Source of the DNA: Anthopleura xanthogrammica
Taxonomy: Eukaryota; Cnidaria; Anthozoa; Actiniaria; Actiniidae
Direction of reading: 5' to 3'
Assembly (NCBI GenBank): GCA_964019055.1
Contig: OZ025214.1
Location: 12,285,163-12,349,162, forward strand
DNA length: 64,000 nt
Below are positions 53,676 to 64,000 of the stretch, piece after piece (the stretch's first letter is position 1; the number at the start of each line of letters is the position of its first letter). The translations under genes were made by a program, and so were the position numbers. The notes under the pieces were generated by a model, which saw nothing but the letters and a program-made list of their open reading frames with translations, was not told the origin of the DNA and did no database searches.

Positions 53676-55816
53676 GCTCATAAAACTGTTCTATCAATAA
53701 ATATGGCAGTATGAAGAGGGAGTCTGACTGAGAGTTGGTTTCCAAGAAATACAAGTCAAAATTAGACAGGCACCAATCATGACCTTTTATTGAAACAATG
53801 GGCTTGAGACTGTAACCCAAGGAGACAAAATATTGAAAAGCTTTGAATTTCTTGAACGTTTGACAAAATATTTGTACTTTTATATTAATGATCTTAATTA
53901 GCTTTACCGCTTTAAAATTTGATTAAGAATACCATTGTACATGGGTTTATCCATGTTACAAAACAGAAAGTTACAACCACGTGAAGATTTAATAAATCTT
54001 TAAAATTTTTACTTACTTTTTTGTAAAGAAAAAAAATCGATCACATGCAGTCCAGTAGTTTCTCAAGTACTCAGTGATTGAGGTCTAAGATGCAAACTTA
54101 AAAAACTGATATTTTTAAAACTAAATTTTTCAGATGATTGATTGATGCTGGAAAAGTCACTGACAGTGATTAACAATGGCTGCTCAGGGTATCACGAAAC
54201 CACAGGGTTCCCCTATTGTACATGTCAATAAGATGGTCAGGCTATGGTCATGTCTGGTGAGCCAACACTAGTGTAATGCTTGGGCAGAACTTCAAATTAA
54301 AAACAAAGTTCTGGACTGAAACTTGTAGACGAAATAACCTCTTTTCGTAAGGTGAGAAAGGTATTTCATTATGTTATAACCAATGTATATTTCTCGACAG
54401 AACACGTAGCATGAACCTATACTCTTATGTATGAACTTGATTAATATTAATATTGACGAGTTCGAATTCGATAGGCATAACACCAATCTGATGTTCGTAT
54501 CTCTCCTTTATCTCGCTTCATAAAATAACCTTCAGACCTGCAAATCAAAAAGGGTGTAATTACAAACCCTGTATAAACTCTCTTGATGCGATGTTCTCTG
54601 CCAGTAGTTTATATTTTTAACTGAAGAATACTTTATAGTGAGGACTTACTTTGAAGGATACTTTGCATTGCATTACCAAGGCAAATGTAAAGAAATGCAT
54701 TCTGTATTTCTACAAAAAGATATGTATTGCCTTCAATAATAGATAAAACAAGCTTCAAAAGACTCCCGTTATAATTTACTACCGACGACTCGTGCTCCAA
54801 TTCACTATGCAAGATGTAGTAAACACGCACAACCTTTCTTTTGTCCCTAAGCTATATATATGAAGTTGCTTTCATGGAGGATTTTTTGGTTAATTGCCTA
54901 GCACGAATGAAATATTTAAACCTGTGCTATGATTTAGTGGTCTGGATCAAAACTCTCGCTATATTATGGAAACAATTCTTCCACATTTTGAATTGTACTT
55001 TTAATGTCAATAGTTGTATACTAGAACATTACTCCGTGTCCAAGCTTTCTGCACCATCAAATATTAACTTCTGAAACTCAATTTTATGACCAAAATTCAA
55101 TCTATTTTAAGTATTTTAACTATATATTGTAAGTATCCAGGGTACATTGTGACATTTTTATACGTATTTGCAGCTGTCCTTCACCTATATACACATATAT
55201 GACTCTTCTCTTTTGCCTTTGATAATGTTTTGATATTGCGTGACGCAGTTGTCTGGTACAGTCTATTAACATCAGATCAAATGACCATTTCATCCTAAAT
55301 TTGCTCGAACATCTGTTAGGGATTTGTTTGAAAAAATGTGATTTTTTTTTCTTTTGAAGATACTTTTATTGTTGTTTCTTTTTCGGCCAGGTTCTTGCTA
55401 AGTGCTATGATGTTGCTAGGTTTTTTCCCATCCGTCAAAGGAAAATATTTACTTAGTTGTTAATAAAATATTCAAATCAAAAACTGACAAAAATATAACG
55501 ACTACCTACCGAGAGTATACCGAGGCAGGCCGAATGTAGACCCACCGATGGCATGCCGAGAGTTTAACAGAATTTACGAGAACGAAAAGCAAGAGGTAAA
55601 AGAGTAAAAATAACTAAGTTCTTCTCCCTGTTTATGCGAGGATTCTGACATCCGGTGTGGTGCAGGGTCGAGACAACGTCGACCACGAAAGTATTCCGAA
55701 AGTACGCCGAGAGTTAAACGAAACTTTAAAATTTGTATTATTATTGTAATTTGTCTTTTCCCCGACTAAAGTGTCTATATTTCCATCTTTATCAGATACT
55801 CAATACAAGGACCAAC
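53676..55816. other. Spacer between the array and the second SLC46 gene
   Basis: 53676-53850 is a diverged version of the P8/P10 5' flank (AATAAAAGG on the minus strand near 53790). 54047-54370 is the third copy of the flank segment. Beyond 54400 there is no duplicate, so the array repeat unit ends here. 54400-55816 is AT-rich with no recognisable gene; it should hold the promoter of the SLC46 gene. Confidence 0.5.
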
Positions 55817-58800
55817 ATGCCTCCTCCAAAAAGACTAACTTGGCGAACGTTCCTGACCGTAGAGCCTGTAATCTTTCTATATGCATATGGCTTATTTATG
55901 AGCATGCCTACTTTCAGCCAATACGTCTACCACAGGATAAGTGCGCATAAAGGTTTCCCTTATTCGCCGACCAAGAAATCTGGTTGTGCTGCTAAAGATA
56001 ATATGAACTCGACGCTCAAGGAATTAGAGGATGAGGTCAGTACGGGGAAAATGCAGCAACAGAAACGCGTAATGTTCATACGGTTACTAGGAGAGTTGAG
56101 TCCGTGCCTGATAATTTAACTTGCTACAATAGTCCTCTTCACAGTTCTCTGCACCATCTTGAAAGGAAGCCGTGCCTTTGCATCGAAGCGAGACGAACGG
56201 TGACCTTACAATGATAGAGACCTTGGACAATTATTCCCATGTCTTTATCATTGCAAACTCACCGTTCGTCTCGCTTCGATGCAAAGGCCCGGCTAGCTTT
56301 CAATGTGGCAAAGGGAACTGTGAAGGGGACTATATACTTTCCTCCCAAAGAACTAATATTTCTTATCACTATTTTATAGTTTTTATGGTGCTCACGACAT
56401 TCTTGTTGTAAGGTTGGAACAATGTAATATTTTTGCATATTCTGCCAATGCAAAAATGGCCATTGCTTTACTTTACAACACGGCCGCAGTAAAACCCCAC
56501 TTAGCCTATTAAAAAAAGTGACTAAACTATTGGTACACTCACCCATTTGTAGGTTCAGCTATTGCTTTCTCGGTTTGACATCGCCAATATCATGTGCCTT
56601 TCTGTGCCATCCATGATTATATCGCTCTTTGCTGGACCCTGGACGGACACTGGTGGCAGGAAACCAGCTTTAGCTTCTCCTGTCATTGGAGCGTTCATCG
56701 AAGCACTGAATGCCATCATAGTCATGTACACCAATTGGCCGATCTACATGCTGTTTATTGGATCAGTTGTTAATGGATTTTGTGGATTCTTTACCATCAT
56801 GACTCAAACTGCCATGGCGTATATAGCTGATACAACCCCTGACAATCAAATTGCCTTGCGAATGGGTAAGGAATATTTTCAACGATTCTTGTTTGCATTG
56901 ATCTGCAAGCGTGATTGCAAAGTCAGTACTTCATCCTCATTATGTTGTTTAAAGCCCCTCAGTCGGTCTGGCTGCATAGATTTAAAACCCAAGGCCCCTT
57001 AGACAACAGATCGATGCTTAGCAGAGCCAACCGGGTGTCGATATGAAAGAAAGAATTAAAAGATCGCAAGGTGACATCCTTTGGTGAGACTTGTGAAGTG
57101 TTCGTACTTTCTGTTCGTAAAGATGTTTCCTCACCTCGAAGAATGAGTTAAAGAAACTTGGGTGTGAGAAAAATGAGCCCAAATTTTTTTCCAAATACCC
57201 GTTAAAGCGTTGTTTCGGGTTGAAATCCTGCTATCATAAAACTTACAATTGTATTATTTAATTTCATATCCCGTAGCTATCATGCAGTTAATGATCTTGA
57301 TCGGTGGTCTCGTCAGTCAATTGACCAGCGGTCTGTGGATCACGATGTTAGGTTTCATCCCTCCCTATTGGTTCATCTTAGCCTGTCAATTTACAGCAGC
57401 CATGTACGTCATCTTCCTTGTCCCGGAGTCTAAACCTAAAACTAAAAAAGACCGAGTTCGTTTCTTCAGCCTGAGAAGCTTGAAGGTCATCTGGTCAGTG
57501 TACAGGGATCCTAGACACGGATACAGACGAAGCTTATTCTTACTGTTGATTGGAGATGGCATAGTTAGCTTATCCACTATGGGGCTGAGCGGTGTTATCT
57601 TACTGTATGTGCTCAGAAGGCCTCTTTGTTGGTCCCCTAATGTACTTGGAGCATTTATGGCTTTCCGTTTTCTAACCCAAGGTCTTGGAGGTGTTGTTGG
57701 GATTGGTTTGCTGAAACGATGTTGCAGCGACCAAAACATTACGAGAATAGGACTGACATCTTTGATTATCTCGCTTGTGCTTTTTGCATTTGCAAATAAA
57801 ACACCGATAGTTTTCTTGGGTAAGTACGTTCATAGATCTTGATGAAGAAGAGGAAGATGATGGTGGTGATGAGGTCGAAGGTAGTGGTTGGTGGTGTTGC
57901 TGATACTGTTGCTGCTGATGATAATGGTTTCAATTGATGATGACGACGATGATGATGATAATAGTGATCATGTTATTGATAGCATCGATGAAAGAGGATG
58001 TAGGTGGTGATGGTGGTGATGATGAGGATGGTAATGACGACGACGACGATGATGATGATGATGATAAGTGATGATTCTTAAGATGAAGAAAAATGATGAA
58101 AGATGTTGATGGTGTTGATAGTGTTTCATGTAATGATGACAAGAAGTCATTGATGATTACAAAAAACCTATCCAACAATAGTGAAGTATATTATTCACTG
58201 GTCACCTTGCTAGGGATCAGATATGCTATGATTAACACGAACATCATCTTCTATTAGTTCCCTTGGTAGGATGCCTAAATGGAGCTGTCTCTCCGGTCAT
58301 GAAGGGAATGATGTCCAAGATCACAAGGCCTGATGAACGAGGTTAGAAATAATACTAAGAACCTGAATTTATATATATATATATATATATATACTATAGC
58401 CATTCTTGGGAAAAGTGTTACTGCTATTTTCATAAACATGTGAACTCTGTAGTTGCAAGTTTCCCGTTGGAATTTGGTTTTTCACTGCCGCCAGTCAAAA
58501 AAATAAAAGGTACCGACTGATTATTTTTGATGGACGGAAGCCAAAAACCAAATTTCAGCGTGCAGCTTGCAGCTACCGAGTTCGCATGTTTATGAAAATA
58601 GCAGTATGTGAAAAGGTTTTCCTTACCTTCCTGAGGTCAGATTCTCGCTTGCTCACAGCAAAGTTGTTGGAGACCCATTTCAGCAATTGTCACTGCAGCT
58701 CAATTGAATTGCAAAACAATAAATCTTATTTCTCAGTAGAGTAAACCTGTAAATGTTTACCCTCCAAGTTGTACTACATCATGGGGAGAATGCTGCAACA

Positions 58801-60111
58801 GATCAGATCAATACAAAATATTAATAAGTATATAATATTGATAATAATATTTCTCAATCAATATTTTATTACCGACAGGTGCAACCTTTTCAGGCGTGGC
58901 TGCCATTAGTACTCTTTGTAACTTCATCGGTGCATTCTTCTTTAACCCTATATATATCAGATCATTGAGTTTTGGCTTTCCTGGTCTGGTGTTCCTCATC
59001 AGTGCTGTGCTGGCCCTATTTCCACTCATCAGTATGAGGTAACATAAAACAGATAGAGAAGGAGAGAGAGAGGGGGGGGAGGGAAGGGATACATCTGGTC
59101 ACCTCCTATCCTTGTCATTTTCAATTTGGAAGGCATTTTATTTCCTCAAATAACGGAATAGTAGGCATCCTTATATCTCGCAAGATAATGGTAGCACCAT
59201 GGTAGTGGTCAGTTCTGTAGAGAGCAGCGTCTGAAAGGGCTCAGCAATCCGATCCTTGCATGGCAGTCTTTACTGCACAGGTTGCAGATGAACTTAGAGT
59301 GCGGATTGGGGATCTGAGTTTGCAGTCTTCGCTGTCTCTGCTTTCTACGGTGTCTTCTTTCCTCTGACTTTTGATTAACGGAATAACGGAATAGTTGTAT
59401 TCATTTTCCTTTCTTTACATACAACTTTACAACTTTAATGAGCTCCTTAGAAAAGGCTTTTCAGCTACAATATATACTATTACACTAAATATACTATACA
59501 ATATATAAAAATTTGAAATATATTAATTTATAGTAAATTAAAAAAAAAAAAGAAATTGAAAATAATAATGATAATAATTAGTAGATACACCTACTTGCAA
59601 GAACACTGCCATAGGAAGAGACAACAACCGCAGTTCAGTGGGACAGGGACACATCAAAGAACAAAAGAAGACACCGAAAATGAACTCCCTCCTCTGTCCC
59701 CCAAGTAACCCCCATCACACCAAACCACAGATCCCCCCCCCCCTTCCCACGACAACGCCCTCGCAAGCAGGTGTAGATAAATACACAAAATAGAGAACAA
59801 AAAATGATAAACAATAAATAAAAAATTGTAGGATGAAATAAATATAAATTTATTTCTTTTTTAGTTTCATCAGAAACACGCAGTACTTCCCAGCTCCTAC
59901 ATCAAGTGAAGCTGACACATCTGAGGTCGATAACAGGAATATGATTGAGCTCGACGAAGACAACATTGACAACCACAAAAACTTTGACGAAGAAAACAAG
60001 AATAAAAAGGAGACTGCAGACGATAATGTAGCCAAGTCAGCTGACGAGTTGGAAGTGAAGACTCCAATACAAGATGCTGAGGGTAACACGAACCACAGCA
60101 CTAAGTTGTAA
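55817..60111 (+). CDS. SLC46-type MFS transporter, second paralogue, six exons
   Basis: I join exons 55817-56035, 56553-56865, 57277-57819, 58258-58341, 58879-59038 and 59865-60111. All are GT-AG with matching phases, and the product is 521 aa. Exons 1-5 have exactly the same lengths as in the 3882-8543 gene, so the two are tandem duplicates now separated by the array. It has TVEPVIFLYAYGLFM in TM1, MFS motif A (GPWTDTGGRKPA) and a second half from VPLVGCLNG. The last exon is long and encodes a hydrophilic tail of about 73 residues rich in D, E, K and N, the cytoplasmic C-terminus missing from the other copy. The membrane carrier role is known for the family; the substrate (folate or other) is not decided here. 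Confidence 0.87.
56166..56291. repeat. Fold-back element in intron 1 of the second SLC46 gene
   Basis: GCCTTTGCATCGAAGCGAGA and TCTCGCTTCGATGCAAAGGC are inverted, with arms of about 50 bp and a 20-bp loop. Confidence 0.8.
57845..58150. repeat. GAT/GGT-rich low-complexity tract (intron 3)
   Basis: Degenerate GATGATGGT repeats. The His- or Ser-rich open frames on the minus strand are artefacts. Confidence 0.8.
58366..58393. repeat. (TA)n microsatellite
   Basis: A run of TATATA in intron 4 of the second SLC46 gene. Confidence 0.9.
58418..58612. repeat. Fold-back element in intron 4 of the second SLC46 gene
   Basis: CTGCTATTTTCATAAACATG and CATGTTTATGAAAATAGCAG are inverted, with further pairing at AATTTGGTTTTT/AAAAACCAAATT and GTAGTTGCAAG/CTTGCAGCTAC. 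Related to the decayed element at 25165-25345. Confidence 0.8.
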
Positions 60112-61148
60112 AGAAAAAAATACTGTAGTTTAGTAAAGAAACCTTTGACATTCTTACAACAAACGTTATTCAGTCAGTTCCATTTTCATTGCAAGAGCAA
60201 AGCGTGTAGCCTGAGGAAACGGACATCCTTTCGCTTCTCGTCCCCGACGCCTGTTTTCTCACGCTACAAAGCATTCAGAGGTGACGTCAATGCCATCTTA
60301 ATGCGTTAAATGGACAACAAAATCGCCAGTCTAACTAAGCTTGCAGCGGAACAATGTCACTTGGCAAGTTGTAGAGCGAATGTTATGTTGTTGTTGTTGT
60401 AAAAAGTAAGGAAGAGGTTGTTCCTCGTACAACGCAAGTTGCAGATTTTGTTGCCCATATTACCGCGCCTCAGTTAAGCTAGCTTTTTCGAACATTGAAT
60501 AAGAATAGATTCACTCTATGCTTATAGGGGCGGTTTATTATAACCCCTTCGCAGATGAACAAGAAAAAGGACCTATGCATCCTTTCTCGCTGATGAAAAT
60601 AAGGTCTTTATATAGAACGCTACACTAGGATATTACTAATTTTTAATAGTATAAGAAAATATTTGATAGTACCAATGACACAGTTGAATATCATTGAGAT
60701 AAAACGAACGTCAGTTTTTCTTACGTTTCCCACTGTATTGATCCATTAAACTCGCTTGTATGACTTCATAAGCGAAAGAATATTTAGCTGCGGGTCAGGG
60801 ACGGCTTGATTCATGAATGAAGCACATTTTATTTGCCTAGTATTTCTGGCAGGATTTTAGAAAGTGCTCTATTTGTTTGTTGTTTTTTGTTGTTCTTTCA
60901 AGGTAGCTGGTCTGCAAAACCTTTTAGAAATCTTTTAGTATCTTTTAGCCCGTTTGTCGGTTAAAGAAGGATGTGTACGCTTCATCACTGTATCCAAGAT
61001 GTGTACCAAACGTTAATTACAATGTAATGCTCGTGTTGTCATCAAGTAAAATAAAGGTTTCAGCCGTAGCGTCTTTTTTAATACCATTACAGAAAATCGG
61101 GCTCCCTGTGGTTTTCTAGTGCCAGTCCTCTCATCACCATAATCCAAG
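60112..61148. other. Spacer between the second SLC46 gene and POMK
   Basis: Contains the 3'UTR of the SLC46 gene and the POMK promoter. I see no canonical AATAAA just after the SLC46 stop and no other gene. Confidence 0.4.
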
Positions 61149-63579
61149 ATGGCGGCTCGAGGAGTTTGTAAACTTATCTTGCTCCTCTTTCCATTTTCCT
61201 TCATTCTTTTCACATATTACCTCATCATCTCAGCTAAAAAAGATGCCCAGAAAAATCTGATTGTCAAAATTAATTCCCTAGCTCGACAAAGATATCAAAA
61301 ATGCCCTTTGAATCATTATAAATTGGATGGAATTTGTATCAAGTGTCCGAAGAGAGAATTCTCTCTCGAAGGATGGTTATCGTGTATGTCTTGGCTAAAC
61401 TGTGATAATATTGCTCTTCATGTGAGGACAAGACATCGAATAGGCAAACCAGGACCATTAAATGCTGTAAAAAACGTTTACAAAGCAGATTGGTTTGGAT
61501 ATGACGTCGTTTACTCAAGATGTGCACATGAAATGTTCGCAGAAGACTGCCTTCATGGACTCAAGATGGTGGAAGGATTACAGGGAAATCAATATGTTAT
61601 ACAATTGATTGGTATATGCTATGAGAACCTAGAGGTATGTGTTACTAAATCGAGTTAATCTACAAAATCATCTGACGTCTAGGTTTTGTGAATAATTTTT
61701 TGAATTTCTATCTCATAAGCTTATTGTATGTGTGATTCTTTATATGTAGCATTCTACATTAAAAAAGTTGTCTACAAGTTCTAGCATGTTCGTGTTGTCG
61801 CCGATTTTCCTTCTTTGCATCCCTACCCAACTCAATAAAGGGTTAAATCCAGGATTTTGAGTAAGGAGGGGGGAGGGGGGATATCTGAAAATCAAGAAAA
61901 TGCACCTTATGCTATACATGCATCAAGAGTTCTGCTGCGCTACTGCTCTAAGTGCATGCTCAGGGGATTAAAAAGTGGGAAAATATTTTGTACGATATGC
62001 AATGTTTCGGTATATGTAATTCAGAATTTGCTTAAAATGGTACGTGTTCTTGAATATTTAATGCAAATTGTGCTTGACAATTTAAAAACTAAAAAATATA
62101 GCATATTTATGTAATATTATCCCACTTTTTAATCCCCTGAGCACGCACTTAGAGTAGTAGTGCGGAACTCTTGATTCATGTATAAATGCAGTATGGGTGG
62201 ATATTGTTTTGAGTCTGCAGTATTCTGCAAAAAACAATTAAAAGATGAAAAAAAATTTCCCTCCCATAAATATGGCACCCTATGAAATGTATAATAAGTT
62301 ATTTATTATCCAACTATTCTTTTGTGACCAAATATTGCAAATACTTGACTTGTGATTTGTAGCGGTAAAAATATTGCAGGAAATTTGTATTCCTTTCAGG
62401 CTTCCTCCTGCAATATTTGTACTCTACTGAGTATATAGTCAAGGATGATAATTAAAATAATATATGTCAATAGTCAAATAATTTAACTATTTGATCACTG
62501 GGTACTGAATGTGGCAATATCTTGCTGGTCAGTGTATGTGTAGTACTTCAATTAGTATGTTTAATAAATGTATGCATCAGTTATTTGAAACCTGCACCCT
62601 CCCCTCCCCATACAATTTTGTTTCCATTGAAGGCCCAGTCCAGGAAGGAGATCTACAGTAAGCGATGAATTCTTGCCCTTAGAGAGAAAGTACATTGTAA
62701 AAGGCAAATTCCTGACTCAGAAAAAAATGAATGCCTCCTGATCCTCTGCCTCTTGCTCTTCTTCCAAATAGTGGGATGAACAATGAAATTAATTAAGTGA
62801 AGTATCCCTCCCACCAGTAGACTTACATTTAAGCAAGTAACCATGCCCAAATACTGTAGAGTGAAGCCAGGGAGGGCAGGGTTTAGTTCCAGTCATGTGC
62901 AAGGGTCAGGGTTGGTTAGGACGCAAGTTTTAAGAAAGCTAACACATGTCATATATAAAATATAATTTAACAGATGGTAACAGCTTATTATCCGCATGGT
63001 TCAGCTGATAACCTAGAAAAGCTGCTTGATCAGCCAGAATTCAACAAGTACAACACTTTAAACACAAGATTTCAACTCAGCATGGACTATGTATCAATAC
63101 TAAACTTCCTACACAACAGTCCTCTTGGAACTAGAGTCATGTGTGATACTAATGACATTCAAAAAACACTTTCCCAGTATTTAATATCAAAGGATTTTCA
63201 TTTGATTCTCAATGATGTTGATGCTCTTCCCGAAGTCAAGCATAAAGAAGGAAAGTTAATAAAATGTGGGCAGAGAGAAATAACTGGAAGCTTTGTTGCA
63301 CCTGAACAATTATGGCCTTTTAAGGAGCGAGAGTTTGACGACAAGGATATGCCTGGGTATGATGAAAAGATTGATATTTGGAGAATTCCCAGTGTTACAG
63401 ACAGACTTCTTGGGAGAGTATTCAATAGCAATAAAGTTAGAAAAATGTTGTTACAAATACATGAACAGTGTAGAAGAGAAAATCCTCACTTAAGACCAAC
63501 TGCTGCTGAGGTCTTACAAGAATATAAAAATATTGAAAATATTGTTAACTCTGAGAATACTAAAAAAAGGTATCATTGA
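61149..63579 (+). CDS. POMK: Protein O-mannose kinase (POMK/SGK196), two exons
   Basis: A Golgi/ER-lumen kinase. In vertebrates it phosphorylates the mannose of the core M3 glycan on alpha-dystroglycan, a step needed for laminin-binding matriglycan. Exons 61149-61634 and 62974-63579 (GAG|GTATGT ... TTAACAG|ATG, phase 0) give 363 aa; the human protein is 350. Residues 9-28 are a type II signal anchor. A cysteine-rich stretch follows (C52, C63, C66, C79, C85) with WLSCMSWLNC. The kinase-like fold shows LHGLKMVEGLQG, MDYVSILNFLHNSPLGTRV, MCDTNDIQKTLSQYL (catalytic loop), NDVDALPEV (metal-binding loop), APEQLWPF, YDEKIDIWRIP and LRPTA. All line up with the vertebrate protein. The start is the first ATG of the frame and gives a proper anchor. 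Downstream of, and co-directional with, the SLC46 gene, with no functional link evident. Confidence 0.92.
61910..62192. repeat. Fold-back element in the POMK intron
   Basis: Left ATACATGCATCAAGAGTTC...AAGTGCATGCTCAGGGGATT and right AATCCCCTGAGCACGCACTT...GAACTCTTGATTCATGTAT are inverted, with arms of about 90 bp. Confidence 0.8.
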
Positions 63580-64000
63580 AGATTGCTGAAATATCAGCAA
63601 GCTGAGTGAACAACTAATAATTTATTGCACAAAGCCTGTGACCCCTTAAACCTTCACTCTTTGTTTTGAAAAAAATCATTTCTTGAGTAGTTTCTAGATA
63701 AATCACAGATAGAATATCACTCTGACTAACAGTTTTGGAGTTTCCCAAGATTTAAAATTTGAATCCAATTGTCAATAGTTTTCAGGTAGAAAAAAAAACT
63801 TGAACACAGGGCCACCATAAAAAAATGTACTGTTATTGGTTAGGAAATTTAATGCTGCTCAGCTGGAGAGTAATAGTTAATAAAAATAGAATTGCTGTAT
63901 TTCACTTGATGTCATTTCCTGCCTGGTGCAGAATGTTCATCAGCTGAATTACAAGTTTTCAATAGAATTATTTCTGGTTGGCAGCACATGGTGGACAGTG
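63580..64000. other. POMK 3' region
   Basis: Likely 3'UTR. An AATAAA at 63879-63884, 300 nt after the stop, is a candidate polyadenylation signal. Nothing else seen to the window end. Confidence 0.4.

Noticed and set aside
57930..58178. Ser/His-rich open frames on the minus strand
   Set aside because: They are translations of a GAT/GGT low-complexity tract inside an SLC46 intron.
1..64000. CRISPR arrays, operons, ribosome-binding sites
   Set aside because: The DNA is clearly animal nuclear (spliced genes, SINE/LINE remnants); no regularly spaced direct repeats of the CRISPR type are present.

Overview
This is a 64-kb piece of AT-rich eukaryotic, animal nuclear DNA. Its content suggests an anthozoan cnidarian, probably a stony coral. 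The reasons are the retroelement and transposon remnants of types I associate with coral genomes, the very high density of fold-back (MITE-like) elements, and animal-type spliced genes for a folate-transporter-like MFS protein and for protein O-mannose kinase. The species cannot be fixed from the sequence.

Layout. Two spliced plus-strand SLC46-type (proton-coupled folate transporter family) genes lie at 3882-8543 and 55817-60111. They are paralogues with the same six-exon structure; exons 1-5 have identical lengths (219, 313, 543, 84 and 160 nt). A spliced plus-strand POMK gene follows at 61149-63579. Between the two SLC46 genes, about 45 kb (9.5-53.7 kb) is taken by a one-directional, minus-strand tandem array of 11 copies of an intronless gene for a multipass membrane protein of about 505-522 residues. 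I do not recognise this family. The copies are called P1 to P11 here, from low to high coordinate. Nine have full-length reading frames (P1, P2, P3, P4, P6, P8, P9, P10, P11), P5 is broken by a frameshift and P7 has lost both ends. P8, P10 and P11 are recent duplicates that share flanking DNA. P9 is drifting: it has lost conserved features.

The array family has a constant plan. It starts with a short hydrophobic N-terminus carrying an NCTG sequon, followed by an acidic linker with FDP..D.IFQEFDPP and AWKxSLP motifs. Then come about eleven hydrophobic segments, a near-invariant arginine-rich loop between segments 8 and 9, a basic NRVWKKKWR loop, and a C-terminus that nearly always ends NC[S/T]xPxFL. 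Charge placement fits a cytoplasmic linker, cytoplasmic basic loops and an extracellular, possibly glycosylated C-terminus. This family is the best candidate in the window for an undescribed system; its function is unknown.

The rest is transposon debris that can be dated by the gene duplications. Two elements with TTAA target duplications (42269-47147 and 47392-48848) sit in one flank copy, while the unfilled target sites remain in other flank copies. The first holds a CR1/L2-like LINE that is itself split by an inverted-repeat insertion carrying a recombinase-like gene fragment. A 2.2-kb fold-back element (35443-37682) sits at a site still empty in two sister sequences, with no target duplication. 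Poly-G-tipped elements with 8-bp duplications, a tRNA-derived SINE and many small inverted-repeat elements fill the introns and spacers. All repeat alignments and exon joins were made by eye.
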